Source: Rathayibacter sp. VKM Ac-2804
GTDB lineage: Bacteria > Actinomycetota > Actinomycetes > Actinomycetales > Microbacteriaceae
Assembly (NCBI RefSeq): GCF_009866655.1
Contig: NZ_CP047420.1
Location: 2,108,001 to 2,172,000, forward strand
Length of the DNA stretch: 64,000 bases
Reading direction: 5' to 3'
A program made the translations under genes and the position numbers. The notes below the pieces were generated by a model. The model was not told the origin of the DNA. It made no database searches and was given only the letters and a program-made list of their open reading frames with translations. Each line of letters opens with the position of its first letter. Positions within the stretch are counted from its first letter, which is position 1. Shown here in pieces: positions 27,982-37,010 of the stretch.

Positions 27982-28174
27982 TTGGTGTGGCGCGATCCAT
28001 GTGCTCACGCAGATTTCCGTTGCCGCTCGGCCCCTCCCGGGGTGCGAGCCGCGGTGCCGGTCCCCTCGTCTCGTACGAGAGGCGGGTACGACCGGGAAGA
28101 CCGGGGTCCGACCCCGTCCTTACAAGCCCCGGACAGCGCTCACGCGCCGTCCAGATGAGAAACAGGTACGAGAA
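27982..28174 (+). promoter_or_regulatory. Long 5' leader of rplU-rpmA
   Basis: About 190 nt separate the predicted start site from the rplU GTG. The segment is full of short dyads (ggtacgaccgg/ccggggt, cgtctcgtacgagagg) and has no reading frame. Ribosomal protein leaders that bind their own product exist for other operons; a similar role here is inference. Confidence 0.4.
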
Positions 28175-28483
28175 GTGGTTTACGCAGTTGTGCGCGCCGG
28201 TGGCCGGCAGGAGAAGGTCGAGGTCGGCACCATCGTGACGATGGACCGCATCAAGGCCGACGAGAACGGCACCGTGCAGCTGGCTGCCGTGCTGCTCGTC
28301 GACGGGGACTCCATCACCTCGGACGCCGCGGCGCTCGAGAAGGTGTCGGTCACGGCCGAGGTGCTCGAGGAGCTCCGCGGTCCGAAGATCATCATCCAGA
28401 AGTTCAAAAACAAGACCGGGTACAAGAAGCGCCAGGGGCACCGTCAGGACCTCACGCGCGTCAAGGTCACGGGCATCAAGTAA
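28175..28483 (+). CDS. rplU: 50S ribosomal protein L21
   Basis: A 102-residue large-subunit protein beginning [18 protein letters not shown], with the C-terminal [16 protein letters not shown] motif that contacts 23S rRNA. The GTG at 28175 gives the exact family length. It is first gene of rplU-rpmA, 89 bp before rpmA, and is driven by the TTGACC/TACTCT promoter after a long leader. Confidence 0.97.
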   Translation: MVYAVVRAGGRQEKVEVGTIVTMDRIKADENGTVQLAAVLLVDGDSITSDAAALEKVSVTAEVLEELRGPKIIIQKFKNKTGYKKRQGHRQDLTRVKVTGIK

Positions 28484-28572
28484 CACCCACACTTCGCTGA
28501 TCTGCGGCGGGAGCCATCGCTCCGCAGAGCATCAGCACGGGGCTGCGGCCCCCGGTCTCGAGGAGATGAGAA

Positions 28573-28830
28573 ATGGCACACAAGAAGGGCGCAAGCTCCA
28601 CCCGCAACGGTCGCGACTCGAACGCGCAGCGCCTCGGCGTGAAGCGCTTCGGCGGTCAGGTCGTCAGCGCGGGCGAGATCATCGTCCGCCAGCGCGGAAC
28701 CCACTTCCACCCCGGCGTCAACGTCGGACGCGGTGGCGACGACACCCTGTTCGCCCTCTCGGCCGGCGCGGTCGAGTTCGGCCAGAAGGGCGGCCGCAAG
28801 GTCGTCAACATCGTGGTGGCCGCCGCTTAG
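28573..28830 (+). CDS. rpmA: 50S ribosomal protein L27
   Basis: An 85-residue protein near the peptidyl-transferase centre. [24 protein letters not shown] and [24 protein letters not shown] are canonical. There is no N-terminal cleavage extension of the Firmicutes type. AGGAGATGAGAA precedes the ATG. It follows rplU and precedes obg. Confidence 0.98.
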   Translation: MAHKKGASSTRNGRDSNAQRLGVKRFGGQVVSAGEIIVRQRGTHFHPGVNVGRGGDDTLFALSAGAVEFGQKGGRKVVNIVVAAA

Positions 28831-28860
28831 GCAGCTCTCCTCGGCCGAGCAGGCACAGGA

Positions 28861-28892
28861 CGCAAGGGGCGGGCTTCGGCTCGCCCCTTGCG
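28861..28892 (+). terminator. Hairpin after rpmA
   Basis: An 11-bp stem cgcaaggggcg / cgccccttgcg around an ggcttcggct loop, 30 bp past the rpmA stop. It is probably a terminator or attenuator that sets obg expression below the ribosomal proteins. Confidence 0.65.
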
Positions 28893-29001
28893 CGTTGCAG
28901 CGGCACCCGCTCTTCGGGCGCGCCGCTCCCCGCACCTCGCCCTCCGCCATCCGGCGTCGGACACTCCGGCGCCTCCATCTCCACATCGGACGGAACACAC
29001 C

Positions 29002-30537
29002 ATGGTCACCTTCGTCGACAACGTCACGCTGCATCTGCGCGCCGGGCACGGCGGGAACGGCTGCGTCTCCGTCCGCCGCGAGAAGTTCAAGCCGCTCGCC
29101 GGCCCCGACGGCGGCAACGGCGGTCACGGCGGCGACATCGTGCTCGTCGCCGATGCGCAGACCACCACGCTGCTCGCCTTCCACCGCCACCCGCACCGCT
29201 CCTCCGCCAACGGCGGCCCCGGCATGGGCGACCACCGCGCCGGCGGCAACGGCGACCTCCTCGAGCTGCTGGTCCCGGTGGGCACCGTCGTCAAGTCGCC
29301 CACGGGCGAGGAGCTGCTCGACATGGACGAGCCCGGCCTGCGCTTCGTCATCGCCCCCGGCGGCCAGGGCGGCCTCGGCAACGCCTCGCTCGCGACCACC
29401 AAGCGCAAGGCCCCCGGCTTCGCCCTGCTCGGCACCCCGGGCTGGGAGGGCGACGTCGTCCTCGAGCTGAAGACCGTCGCCGACGTCGCGCTCGTGGGCT
29501 TCCCCTCGGCCGGCAAGTCCAGCCTGGTCGCGGCGATCTCGGCGGCGAAGCCCAAGATCGCGGACTACCCCTTCACCACGCTCGCCCCGAACCTCGGCGT
29601 CGTCCAGGCGGGGGAGTCTCGCTACACGGTCGCCGACGTCCCCGGCCTGATCGAGGGCGCGAGCGAGGGCAAGGGCCTCGGCCTCGAGTTCCTCCGCCAC
29701 GTCGAGCGCTGCACCGCCCTCGTCCACGTGCTCGACTGCGCCACGCTCGAGCCCGGCCGCGACCCGCTGACCGACCTCGACATCATCCTCGGCGAGCTGG
29801 CCGCGTACCCGGTCGGCGACGGCCAGGTGCCGCTGCTCGAGCGCCCGCAGCTGATCGCCCTCAACAAGGTCGACGTGCCGGAGGCGCAGGAGCTCGCCGA
29901 CTTCGTCCGCGCCGACCTCGAGGCCCGCGGCTACCGCGTCTTCGAGATCTCGACGGTGAGCCACTCGGGACTGCGCCAGCTGACCTTCGCGCTCGGCGAG
30001 ATCGTCGAGCAGCACCGCCTCGCCCTCGCCGCCGAGCCCAAGCCCGAGCGCATCACCATCCGCCCGCGCGCCGTCGACGAGAAGGACTACGAGATCCGCG
30101 TCGAGGGCGGCTCGTACGGCAACGTCTACCGCGTGCTCGGCACCAAGCCGCAGCGCTGGGTCGCGCAGACCGACTTCACCAACGACGAGGCCGTCGGCTT
30201 CCTCGCCGACCGGCTCGCGAAGCTCGGCGTCGAGAACGGGCTCTTCTCGGCCGGGGCCGTCGCCGGTTCCACCGTCGTCATCGGCCCGGGCGACGGGGTC
30301 GTCTTCGACTGGGAGCCCACGCTCACCTCGACCGCTGAGCTGATCACCGCCCCGCGCGGCACCGACCTCCGCCTCGAGGAGAACAACCGCAAGACGCGCA
30401 GCGAGCGCCGCGACAACTACCTCGAGCGGATGGACGCGAAGGCGGCCGCCCGCGCCGAGCTCGACCGCGAGCGCCAGGGCGGCGTCTGGCGCGTCTCGGA
30501 CGAGGACGACCTGGTGGGCGACGCCGAGGAGGTCTGA
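29002..30537 (+). CDS. obg: GTPase Obg (50S assembly, stress)
   Basis: A 511-residue GTPase. The Obg fold with Gly-rich turns is at 1-158 ([31 protein letters not shown] is typical), the G domain starts with GFPSAGKSS (about 165-173), and the switch region contains [18 protein letters not shown] (about 291) is the guanine-specificity motif. The C-terminal OCT domain and an acidic tail follow. It binds late 50S particles and couples growth to GTP levels. The ATG at 29002 has a weak upstream region (cggaacacacc). It follows rplU-rpmA as in nearly all bacteria; the usual next gene proB is missing here. Confidence 0.96.
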   Translation: MVTFVDNVTLHLRAGHGGNGCVSVRREKFKPLAGPDGGNGGHGGDIVLVADAQTTTLLAFHRHPHRSSANGGPGMGDHRAGGNGDLLELLVPVGTVVKSPTGEELLDMDEPGLRFVIAPGGQGGLGNASLATTKRKAPGFALLGTPGWEGDVVLELKTVADVALVGFPSAGKSSLVAAISAAKPKIADYPFTTLAPNLGVVQAGESRYTVADVPGLIEGASEGKGLGLEFLRHVERCTALVHVLDCATLEPGRDPLTDLDIILGELAAYPVGDGQVPLLERPQLIALNKVDVPEAQELADFVRADLEARGYRVFEISTVSHSGLRQLTFALGEIVEQHRLALAAEPKPERITIRPRAVDEKDYEIRVEGGSYGNVYRVLGTKPQRWVAQTDFTNDEAVGFLADRLAKLGVENGLFSAGAVAGSTVVIGPGDGVVFDWEPTLTSTAELITAPRGTDLRLEENNRKTRSERRDNYLERMDAKAAARAELDRERQGGVWRVSDEDDLVGDAEEV

Positions 30538-30587
30538 CTCCTCGGCACCTCCCTCGGCGAGGCGCCGTCTGCGAATACACTGGCCGG

Positions 30588-31856
30588 ATGCCGCAGACGA
30601 CCCTCGACAGCTCCGTCCTGACCGAGCGGTTCGCCGCCTCCCGCACGGCCTCCCGGACGCTGCGCAGCGCCACGACCGACCTCAAGAACCGCGCCCTCCT
30701 CGCGATCGCCGACGCCGTCCGCGGGGCCGTCGAGCGGATCGTCCCGGCCAACGAGCTCGACCTCGCGAACGGCCGCGAGAACGGCATGAGCGCCGGCCTG
30801 CAGGACCGCCTCCGCCTCGACGAGGCGCGTCTCGGCTCGCTCGCGGATGCCGTGGTCGCGGTCGCCGGTCTCGTCGACCCGGTCGGGCAGACGGTCCGGG
30901 GCTCGAACCTGCCCAACGGCGCCTCGCTCACCCAGGTCCGGGTGCCCTTCGGCGTCGTCGGCGCCATCTACGAGGCGCGGCCCAACGTCACGATCGACAT
31001 CGCCGCCCTCGCGCTGAAGAGCGGCAACGCGGTGATCCTCCGCGGCGGGAGTGCGGCCGAGAACACCAATCGCGTCCTCGTCGAGCTGCTGCAGGAGGCG
31101 GTCGCCTCGGTCGGGCTGCCCGCCGAGCTGGTCCAGACGGTCGACGACTTCGGCCGCGAGGGCGCCAAGGCCCTGATGCGCGCCCGCGGCTACGTCGACG
31201 TCCTCGTGCCCCGCGGCAGCGCCGGCCTGATCGAGTCGGTCGTGACCGAGTCGACCGTGCCGGTCATCGAGACGGGCGCCGGAGTGGTGCACGTGTTCCT
31301 CGACGCGAGCGCGGACGAGCAGTGGGCCGTCGACATCGTGCACAACGCCAAGACCCAGCGCCCGAGCACCTGCAACGCCCTCGAGACGCTGCTCGTGCAC
31401 CGCGACGCCGCCGAGCGCCTCCTGCCGCCGGTCCTCGGCCGCCTCGCCGCCGCCGGAGTCACCGTGCACGGCGACGAGCGGGTCCGCGCGATCGTCGCGG
31501 ACGCCGTCCCGGCGACCGAGGAGGACTGGACGGCCGAGTACTACTCGCTCGACATCGCGGTCGCCGTCGTGGACGACCTGGACGCGGCGATGGACCACAT
31601 CGCCCGCTACTCCACCCACCACACCGAGTCGATCGTCACGAACGACCTGCGCAGCGCCGAGCGCTTCCTCGCCGAGGTCGACTCCGCGGTGGTGATGGTG
31701 AACGCGTCCACCCGCTTCACCGACGGCGGCGAGTTCGGCTTCGGCGCGGAGGTCGGCATCTCCACGCAGAAGCTGCACGCCCGCGGCCCGATGGGACTCC
31801 CCGAGCTGACGAGCACCAAGTGGCTGCTGCGCGGGTCGGGTCAGGTCCGCTCATAG
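30588..31856 (+). CDS. proA: Glutamate-5-semialdehyde dehydrogenase (gamma-glutamyl phosphate reductase)
   Basis: A 422-residue NADPH enzyme of proline synthesis that reduces gamma-glutamyl phosphate. The catalytic Cys262 is in RPSTCNALETLL, with family stretches GVVGAIYEARPNVTIDIAALALKSGNA and NASTRFTDGGEFGFGAEVGIS. TACACT (30576-30581) is 6 nt before the ATG and there is no Shine-Dalgarno, so it has its own leaderless promoter. It lies 50 bp after obg; glutamate 5-kinase proB, which in many Actinobacteria sits between them, is not here. Length and motifs are normal. Confidence 0.96.
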   Translation: MPQTTLDSSVLTERFAASRTASRTLRSATTDLKNRALLAIADAVRGAVERIVPANELDLANGRENGMSAGLQDRLRLDEARLGSLADAVVAVAGLVDPVGQTVRGSNLPNGASLTQVRVPFGVVGAIYEARPNVTIDIAALALKSGNAVILRGGSAAENTNRVLVELLQEAVASVGLPAELVQTVDDFGREGAKALMRARGYVDVLVPRGSAGLIESVVTESTVPVIETGAGVVHVFLDASADEQWAVDIVHNAKTQRPSTCNALETLLVHRDAAERLLPPVLGRLAAAGVTVHGDERVRAIVADAVPATEEDWTAEYYSLDIAVAVVDDLDAAMDHIARYSTHHTESIVTNDLRSAERFLAEVDSAVVMVNASTRFTDGGEFGFGAEVGISTQKLHARGPMGLPELTSTKWLLRGSGQVRS

Positions 31857-31936
31857 CGCCGCACCCGGCCCGCGGCGGTGTCCGGGTAGACTCGACGACG
31901 CCCTGAGTGGGCGATCCCGATTCCAAGGAGCACCGC

Positions 31937-32131
31937 ATGTCCCTCGTGACGACCGTCCTCGCTGAAGCAGCGCACACCGAGCTGCCGATGCCGACCATCG
32001 TCTACGGGCTGATCGCCGTCGTCGCCTTCACCGCGCTCGGCTTCGTCACGTGGAGCTACCGCGACGTCGCCAACCGCCACTCGCACAAGACCGGTGCCGG
32101 CTCGCACGACTCCCACGGCCACGGCCACTAG
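31937..32131 (+). CDS. Small His-tailed membrane protein (64 aa)
   Basis: A 64-residue protein with one transmembrane helix (about residues 20-40, TIVYGLIAVVAFTALGFVTW), then a short cytoplasmic or external tail rich in His (SHKTGAGSHDSHGHGH, six His in 17 residues). AAGGAG at 31925-31930 precedes the ATG at 31937 by 6 nt, a strong ribosome site. It lies between proA and nadD, where small membrane proteins recur in Actinobacteria. The tail could bind Ni, Zn or Cu ions. Function unknown. Confidence 0.8.
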   Translation: MSLVTTVLAEAAHTELPMPTIVYGLIAVVAFTALGFVTWSYRDVANRHSHKTGAGSHDSHGHGH

Positions 32132-32149
32132 TCCGGCGGCCCTGCGATC

Positions 32150-32761
32150 GTGACGTCCGCCGCGAGCGGAGACCCGCGGCGTCCGCGCATCGGCGTGATG
32201 GGCGGCACCTTCGACCCCATCCACCACGGACACCTCGTCGCCGCCTCCGAGGTGGCGCAGTCGTTCGACCTCGACGAGGTCGTCTTCGTGCCCACCGGCC
32301 GGCCGTGGCACAAGAAGACGGTCACGCCCCCGGAGCACCGCTATCTGATGACGGTCATCGCGACCGCCTCCAACCCGCGCTTCACGGTCAGCCGTGTCGA
32401 CATCGACCGCGTCGGCACGACGTACACGATCGACACGCTCCGCGACATCCACCTCGCGCACCCCGACGCCGAGCTGTTCTTCATCACGGGAGCCGACGCC
32501 GTCGAGCAGATCCTGAGCTGGAAGGACTACGACGAGCTCTGGGAGCTGGCGCACTTCGTCGCCGTCAGCCGACCGGGTCACGCCCTGTCCGTTTCGGGAT
32601 TGCCGGCTCAGGACGTATCCTTGTTGGAAATTCCGGCGCTAGCGATTTCCTCGACGGACTGTCGGAGCCGCGTGAACCGGGGTGATCCGGTCTGGTATCT
32701 GGTTCCCGACGGTGTCGTCCAGTACATCTCGAAGCACCACCTGTATCGGAGCACGCCATGA
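32150..32761 (+). CDS. nadD: Nicotinate-nucleotide adenylyltransferase
   Basis: A 203-residue enzyme of NAD synthesis. The nucleotidyltransferase motif [12 protein letters not shown] (about residues 18-29) and the C-terminal [10 protein letters not shown] are diagnostic. The GTG at 32150 gives a short basic lead-in; an in-frame ATG 45 bp later would start right at the motif. The stop overlaps the next gene's ATG (ATGA at 32758), suggesting coupling. The nadD-unknown-rsfS order is conserved in Microbacteriaceae as far as I recall. Confidence 0.95.
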   Translation: MTSAASGDPRRPRIGVMGGTFDPIHHGHLVAASEVAQSFDLDEVVFVPTGRPWHKKTVTPPEHRYLMTVIATASNPRFTVSRVDIDRVGTTYTIDTLRDIHLAHPDAELFFITGADAVEQILSWKDYDELWELAHFVAVSRPGHALSVSGLPAQDVSLLEIPALAISSTDCRSRVNRGDPVWYLVPDGVVQYISKHHLYRSTP

Positions 32762-33846
32762 CAGTTCAGCACGAGGGCGCGCCGCTCACCCGGCGCGAGA
32801 TCCGTGAGCGCGAGCGAGCCGCGGCCGGCGCCGCGCCCGCCGCCGCACCGACGACCTCCCGCCGCGCCGCGACCGCGTCCGTCACCGCCGCGGGCGAGAT
32901 GCCCGTCCTCACCGCGACCCAGGCCCTGCGCGTCCCCGTCGTCGCGCCGACCCCCGCCGCCGAGCCCGAGCTGAGCACCTCCGCGATCGAGGTCGTGCTG
33001 CCCGAGGGCGTCGACCGCAGCACGCTCACCCGCCGCGAGCTCCGCGCGCTGCTCGCCCAGCAGCAGGCGGAGCAGGTCGCCGCGACCCCCGAGGCCGCGC
33101 CCGCCGATGCCGCGCAGGATCCGGCGAAGGCCGAGCCCGACGCCGCTGAGGAGTCCGCTCCCGAGGAGTCCCCTCCCGAAGAGGCCGCTGCCGAGGAGTC
33201 CGCTCCCGAGGCTTCCGCCGTCGAGCAGCCGGCCGACGAGCTCGAGCAGTCGGACGACGAGCCCGAGCAGCCCAAGCTCAACACCGCCCTCTTCGCCACG
33301 GTGGGCACGCTCGACATCGCGGACGAGAAGGCCACCGAGATCACCGGCAGCTTCCACCCGCCGATCGAGCACCTCGCCATCACCGACGAGCTCGACAGCA
33401 AGTCCAAGGAGGAGGTCGACGCCTCCTTCGACTCCCTCATCGCGAGCGGAGTCGCCGCGACCGGCGCCGTCACCACGACGAACGCCCTCATCCTGCCGAC
33501 CGCGGGCGACGCGTCGCCCGTCCGCACGGACACGGGGGAGGTGCTCGTCACGGGCTCCTTCGACCTGCCGCGGAGCCTCGGCTCCACCGGTCAGCACCCG
33601 AACCTCTACGACTCGCCCGATGTCGACCGCTACGTCGACCGCATCGACCGCGAGCAGCCCGCCTCCGACTCGGAGCCCGTCCGGGCGTCGAGCGCCGTCT
33701 CCACCCACGCCGCGGGCACCGCGATGATCGCCCCGCAGAAGCGCCGCGCCGTCAGCGTCCCCGTCGTGCTGGCCATCACCGCCGCCGTCCTGCTGGTCGC
33801 CTCGATCGCGCTGTTCATCGGCGGCTTCGTCCTCAACATCTTCTGA
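32758..33846 (+). CDS. Uncharacterised single-pass membrane protein with LTRRE repeats
   Basis: A 362-residue protein. About 330 residues are low-complexity and acidic (Ala/Glu/Pro runs such as [17 protein letters not shown]), ending in one transmembrane helix ([26 protein letters not shown]) near the C-terminus. A short motif occurs twice, [14 protein letters not shown] (about residue 9) and [15 protein letters not shown] (about 82). It may tether something to the membrane via disordered arms. It is cotranslated with nadD (ATGA overlap) and followed 24 bp later by rsfS. No family recognised and function unknown. The reading is secure because both overlaps and codon bias support it. Confidence 0.8.
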   Translation: MTVQHEGAPLTRREIRERERAAAGAAPAAAPTTSRRAATASVTAAGEMPVLTATQALRVPVVAPTPAAEPELSTSAIEVVLPEGVDRSTLTRRELRALLAQQQAEQVAATPEAAPADAAQDPAKAEPDAAEESAPEESPPEEAAAEESAPEASAVEQPADELEQSDDEPEQPKLNTALFATVGTLDIADEKATEITGSFHPPIEHLAITDELDSKSKEEVDASFDSLIASGVAATGAVTTTNALILPTAGDASPVRTDTGEVLVTGSFDLPRSLGSTGQHPNLYDSPDVDRYVDRIDREQPASDSEPVRASSAVSTHAAGTAMIAPQKRRAVSVPVVLAITAAVLLVASIALFIGGFVLNIF

Positions 33847-33870
33847 TCCACCACCGACACTGAAGGCTTC

Positions 33871-34266
33871 ATGACTGCGACCGCTTCCGCCCGCGCCCTG
33901 CTCGACCTCGCGGCCACCGCCGCCGACTCCAAGGGCGGGGAGGACCTCGTCGCGCTGGACGTCTCGGGACCGCTGCCGCTCGTCGACATCTTCTTCCTGG
34001 TGACCGGGCGCTCCGAGCGCAACGTCGTCGCCATCGCCAACGAGGTGGAGGACCGCCTCAACGAGTCCGGCGCCAAGCTCCTGCGCCGCGAGGGCCGCGC
34101 CGAGGGCCGCTGGATCCTGCTCGACTTCGGCGACCTCGTCGTCCACGTCTTCCACGAGGAGGACCGGATGTACTACTCGCTGGAGCGCCTCTGGAAGGAC
34201 TGCCCGGTCGTCCCGATCACGGTGGCGAACGCCGTTCCCGCCGACTCCGCAGCCTCCTCGAACTGA
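33871..34266 (+). CDS. rsfS: Ribosome silencing factor RsfS
   Basis: A 131-residue RsfS/Iojap family protein that binds L14 and blocks subunit joining in starvation. Diagnostic: KGGEDLVALDVSGPLPLVDIFFLVTG, and EGRAEGRWILLDFGDLVVHVFHEEDRMYYSLERLWKDCP. The start at 33871 follows a short 24-bp gap with ctgaaggcttc. It is the last gene of the nadD operon and lies 127 bp before tRNA-Ala. Length normal. Confidence 0.95.
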   Translation: MTATASARALLDLAATAADSKGGEDLVALDVSGPLPLVDIFFLVTGRSERNVVAIANEVEDRLNESGAKLLRREGRAEGRWILLDFGDLVVHVFHEEDRMYYSLERLWKDCPVVPITVANAVPADSAASSN

Positions 34267-34393
34267 GGAACACGCCCGGCGTCGCTGCTCGATTTCGCTC
34301 CACGCGCTTCGTGTTGTAGTTTATTCGAGTTGCTTCCGCCGGGCGGAGGAGCGGGTCGCAAGGCCGGCACCTCCAGTTCGAGAAGCGCACCAA

Positions 34394-34466
34394 GGGTCCG
34401 TGGCGCAGCTGGTAGCGCACCTGCATGGCATGCAGGGGGTCAGGGGTTCGAATCCCCTCGGATCCA
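34394..34466 (+). tRNA. tRNA-Ala (anticodon GGC)
   Basis: The acceptor gggtccg pairs with cggatcc (one G-U). The anticodon stem cctgc/gcagg encloses loop atggcat (anticodon GGC). The T-arm is agggg-ttcgaat-cccct with discriminator A. CCA is not encoded (ACCG follows). Confidence 0.95.
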
Positions 34467-34582
34467 CCGCAGGCAGAGAGCCCCGCACTTCTCCGGAAGC
34501 GCGGGGCTTCTCTCGTCTCCGGACGGCGCGCGAGCGGTACCGGCTGGCGCTGGAGAGCTGAGTGCTCCGCCAGAATGGCGGG

Positions 34583-35326
34583 ATGCCGACTCCGACCGCG
34601 CCGCGCGGCCTCATCACCCAGTTCTCCATCGTCGACGCGCTGCTGGCCGGTCTGTTCGACGGCGTCGTCACCCGTGCCGAGGCCGACGAGGCCGGCGACT
34701 TCGGGCTGGGCTGCGGCGACCACATGGAGGGCGAGCTCGTCGTGCTCGACGGCGTGCACCGGCTGTTCCGCGGCGACGGCTCGGTCGTCGTCCTCGAGCC
34801 GGAGGACACGATCGCCTTCGCCGAGCTGGCCCGGTTCGCTCCGGACAGCACGGAGACGGTCGAGGCGGTGCCGTCGCTCGACGCCCTGCTGACGGCGGTG
34901 CGGCGGACCGTGCGGAGCCCGAACGTGTTCGTCGGCGTCCGTCTCCGCGGCCGCGTCGAGCACCTGACGCTGCGGCAGCCGATCGCCCAGGTGAAGCCGT
35001 ACCTCCGTCTCGCCGACGCGATGCGCGACCAGCGCGAGGTGCACCTGCGCGACGTCGAGGGCACGATCGTCGGCTTCTACGGCCCGAAGCCGTTCCAGGG
35101 GATCAGCGTCGCCGGGCTGCACACCCACTTCGTCGACACGAGCGGCACCGTCGGCGGCCACGTCCTCGCGGCGTCCGGGCTGAGCGGCGAGCTGGCGGTC
35201 GAGCAGTACGCCGGGCTCACCGTGCGCCTCCCGGAGTCGGAGGACTTCCTCGCCGCGGACCTCGACGACGAGGTCGGCAGCTCCGACGCCGCCATCCGCG
35301 CCGTCGAGACCGACCACGCGCACTGA
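34583..35326 (+). CDS. budA: Alpha-acetolactate decarboxylase
   Basis: A 247-residue zinc enzyme that converts acetolactate to acetoin, an overflow route that limits acidification. The Zn ligands can be placed as His180, His182 and His193 (GLHTHFVDTSGTVGGH), with the spacing of the characterised Bacillus enzyme. FYGPKPFQGISVAG is family-typical. CAGAAT (34571-34576) is 6 nt before the ATG at 34583 and there is no Shine-Dalgarno, so it is probably leaderless. The acetolactate synthase needed to feed it is not in the window. No signal peptide. Confidence 0.93.
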   Translation: MPTPTAPRGLITQFSIVDALLAGLFDGVVTRAEADEAGDFGLGCGDHMEGELVVLDGVHRLFRGDGSVVVLEPEDTIAFAELARFAPDSTETVEAVPSLDALLTAVRRTVRSPNVFVGVRLRGRVEHLTLRQPIAQVKPYLRLADAMRDQREVHLRDVEGTIVGFYGPKPFQGISVAGLHTHFVDTSGTVGGHVLAASGLSGELAVEQYAGLTVRLPESEDFLAADLDDEVGSSDAAIRAVETDHAH

Positions 35327-35367
35327 GGCGCACTCCTACGGGGGAGCGGCGGCCCTACCCTGGACGC

Positions 35368-36183
35368 ATGCCCACGCTGCGCGACGTCCACGCCGTCATC
35401 GACCGACTCTGGCCCGAGGGGGCCGCGGAGGACTGGGACGCTCCCGGCCTCGTCACCGGTGACCCGGTCGCGCAGGTCGAGCGGATCCTCCTCACGGTCG
35501 ACGTCGTCGCCGACACCGTCTCCGAGGCCGTCGACGGCGGCTACCAGCTGCTCCTGGCCCACCACCCGCTCCTGCTCCGCGGGGTCACCTCGATCGCGGA
35601 GGACGGCTACAAGGGCCGCCTGCTCGCCGAGCTGATCCGACACGGCTGCGCCCTCGTCTCCGCTCACACCAACGCCGACATCGTCGCGGACGGCGTCTCC
35701 GACGTGATCGCGACCAGGCTCGGACTCACCGGCACGACGCCGCTCGTCCCGGGGCAGGACCCGTCGGTCGGCCTCGGCCGCGTCGGCGACCTCGCCGAGG
35801 AGGTCACGCTCGGCCGCCTGGCCCGCGCCGTGGCCGAGCTGCTGCCCGCCACCGCCGGGGGAGTGCGCGCTGCCGGCGACTACGAGGCGCCCGTCCGCCG
35901 GGTCTCGCTCTGCGGCGGGGCGGGGGACTCCCTCCTCGACAGCCCTGCGGTCCGCACGAGCGACGTCTACATCACGGCCGACCTCCGGCACCACCCGGCG
36001 TCGGAGGCGCGCGAGAAGGCCCGCCACGGCACCGGGCCGGCGCTGCTCGACGTCTCGCACTGGGCGAGCGAGTGGCTCTGGCTCGACGTCGCCGCGGCGG
36101 CGCTGCGCACCGCGCTTCCGGGGGTCGTCGTCGACGTCAGCGAGACCCGCACCGACCCCTGGGATTTCGCCATCGTCCACTGA
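35368..36183 (+). CDS. Nif3-like dinuclear metal centre protein
   Basis: A 271-residue protein of the Nif3/YbgI family (often annotated GTP cyclohydrolase I type 2; true substrate unclear). Metal-binding histidines lie in LLLAHHPLLL (about 72-73), SAHTNAD (about 104) and DVSHWASE near the C-terminus. The metal centre motif GGAGDSLLDSPAVRTSDVYITADLRHH is canonical. TACCCT (35356-35361) is 6 nt before the ATG, suggesting a leaderless transcript. It lies 67 bp before the zinc-ribbon gene, a pairing found across Actinobacteria (Rv2230c-Rv2229c in M. tuberculosis). Confidence 0.93.
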   Translation: MPTLRDVHAVIDRLWPEGAAEDWDAPGLVTGDPVAQVERILLTVDVVADTVSEAVDGGYQLLLAHHPLLLRGVTSIAEDGYKGRLLAELIRHGCALVSAHTNADIVADGVSDVIATRLGLTGTTPLVPGQDPSVGLGRVGDLAEEVTLGRLARAVAELLPATAGGVRAAGDYEAPVRRVSLCGGAGDSLLDSPAVRTSDVYITADLRHHPASEAREKARHGTGPALLDVSHWASEWLWLDVAAAALRTALPGVVVDVSETRTDPWDFAIVH

Positions 36184-36250
36184 CGCTGCGTGAGCGCGCG
36201 AGAATGGAGCCGGCACGCCCACCCTCCGTGCCGGGAACGAGGACCGCGAC

Positions 36251-36988
36251 GTGATTGCCAGCCCCGCCGACCAGCGAGAGCTCCTGACTCTGCAGAGTCT
36301 CGACACGAGGGGCAACCAGCTCCGTCACGCCGTCGCCACCCTGCCGCAGATCGCGGCGATCAAGGCGATGCAGACCCGCGACAACGAGACCCGCCGCGCC
36401 CTCGCGGAGCGCAACGGCCGGCTGGAGGACGCCCGCACCGAGCTCGGCCGCATCGAGTCCGACGTCGAGGTCGTCGACAAGCGCCTCGCCCGCGACCGCG
36501 ACCGCCTGCAGACCGCGTCGTCCGCGAAGGACATCGCCGCGCTCGAGGGCGAGATCACCTCGCTGGTGAAGCGCCGCGGCGACCTCGAGGACATCGAGCT
36601 GACGCTGATGGAGCGGATCGAGGGCATCGAGGCCGAGGTCGCCGCCGCCCAGGCCGAGCGCGACGAGGTCGTCGCCGGCATCGCGACCCTCGCCGAGGAG
36701 CGCGACGCCCAGGCCGAGAAGCTGGCCGGCAAGCAGGAGGCGCTCGCCCGCGACCGGGCCTCCCTCGTCGAGAAGATCCCCGCGGACCTGGTCGAGCTCT
36801 ACGAGAAGCAGCGCGCCCGCTACGGCGTCGGCGCTGCCCTCCTGCGCGGCAAGGTGTCGGAGGGGAGCGGCGTCGCCCTCACCGAGTCCGACCTCGCCTG
36901 GATCCGCACCACCGCGCCCGACGAGGTCGTGCTCTGCCCGGACAGCGGCTGCATCCTCGTCCGCGGCGACGAGTCGACGCTCGCCTGA
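36251..36988 (+). CDS. Coiled-coil protein of the C4 zinc-ribbon family, metal ligands degenerate
   Basis: A 245-residue protein with a long N-terminal coiled coil (about 30-190, Glu/Arg/Leu heptads) and a small C-terminal domain that in the family (zf-RING_7) is a C4 zinc ribbon. Only two cysteines remain, in CPDSGC with CX4C spacing, and the first CX2C pair of the family is absent (GKVSEGSGVALTESDL). It probably no longer binds zinc. The GTG at 36251 is 67 bp after the Nif3 gene. The function of the family is unknown; the pairing with Nif3 and rnpB is conserved. Confidence 0.85.
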   Translation: MIASPADQRELLTLQSLDTRGNQLRHAVATLPQIAAIKAMQTRDNETRRALAERNGRLEDARTELGRIESDVEVVDKRLARDRDRLQTASSAKDIAALEGEITSLVKRRGDLEDIELTLMERIEGIEAEVAAAQAERDEVVAGIATLAEERDAQAEKLAGKQEALARDRASLVEKIPADLVELYEKQRARYGVGAALLRGKVSEGSGVALTESDLAWIRTTAPDEVVLCPDSGCILVRGDESTLA

Positions 36989-36997
36989 CCCGCGCCG

Positions 36998-37003
36998 TAC
37001 ACT
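36998..37003 (+). promoter_or_regulatory. rnpB -10 box TACACT
   Basis: TACACT lies 7 nt upstream of the predicted 5' end of RNase P RNA (37011), the same spacing as the leaderless -10 boxes elsewhere in the window. It immediately follows the zinc-ribbon gene. Confidence 0.65.
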
Positions 37004-37010
37004 GGTCCCG

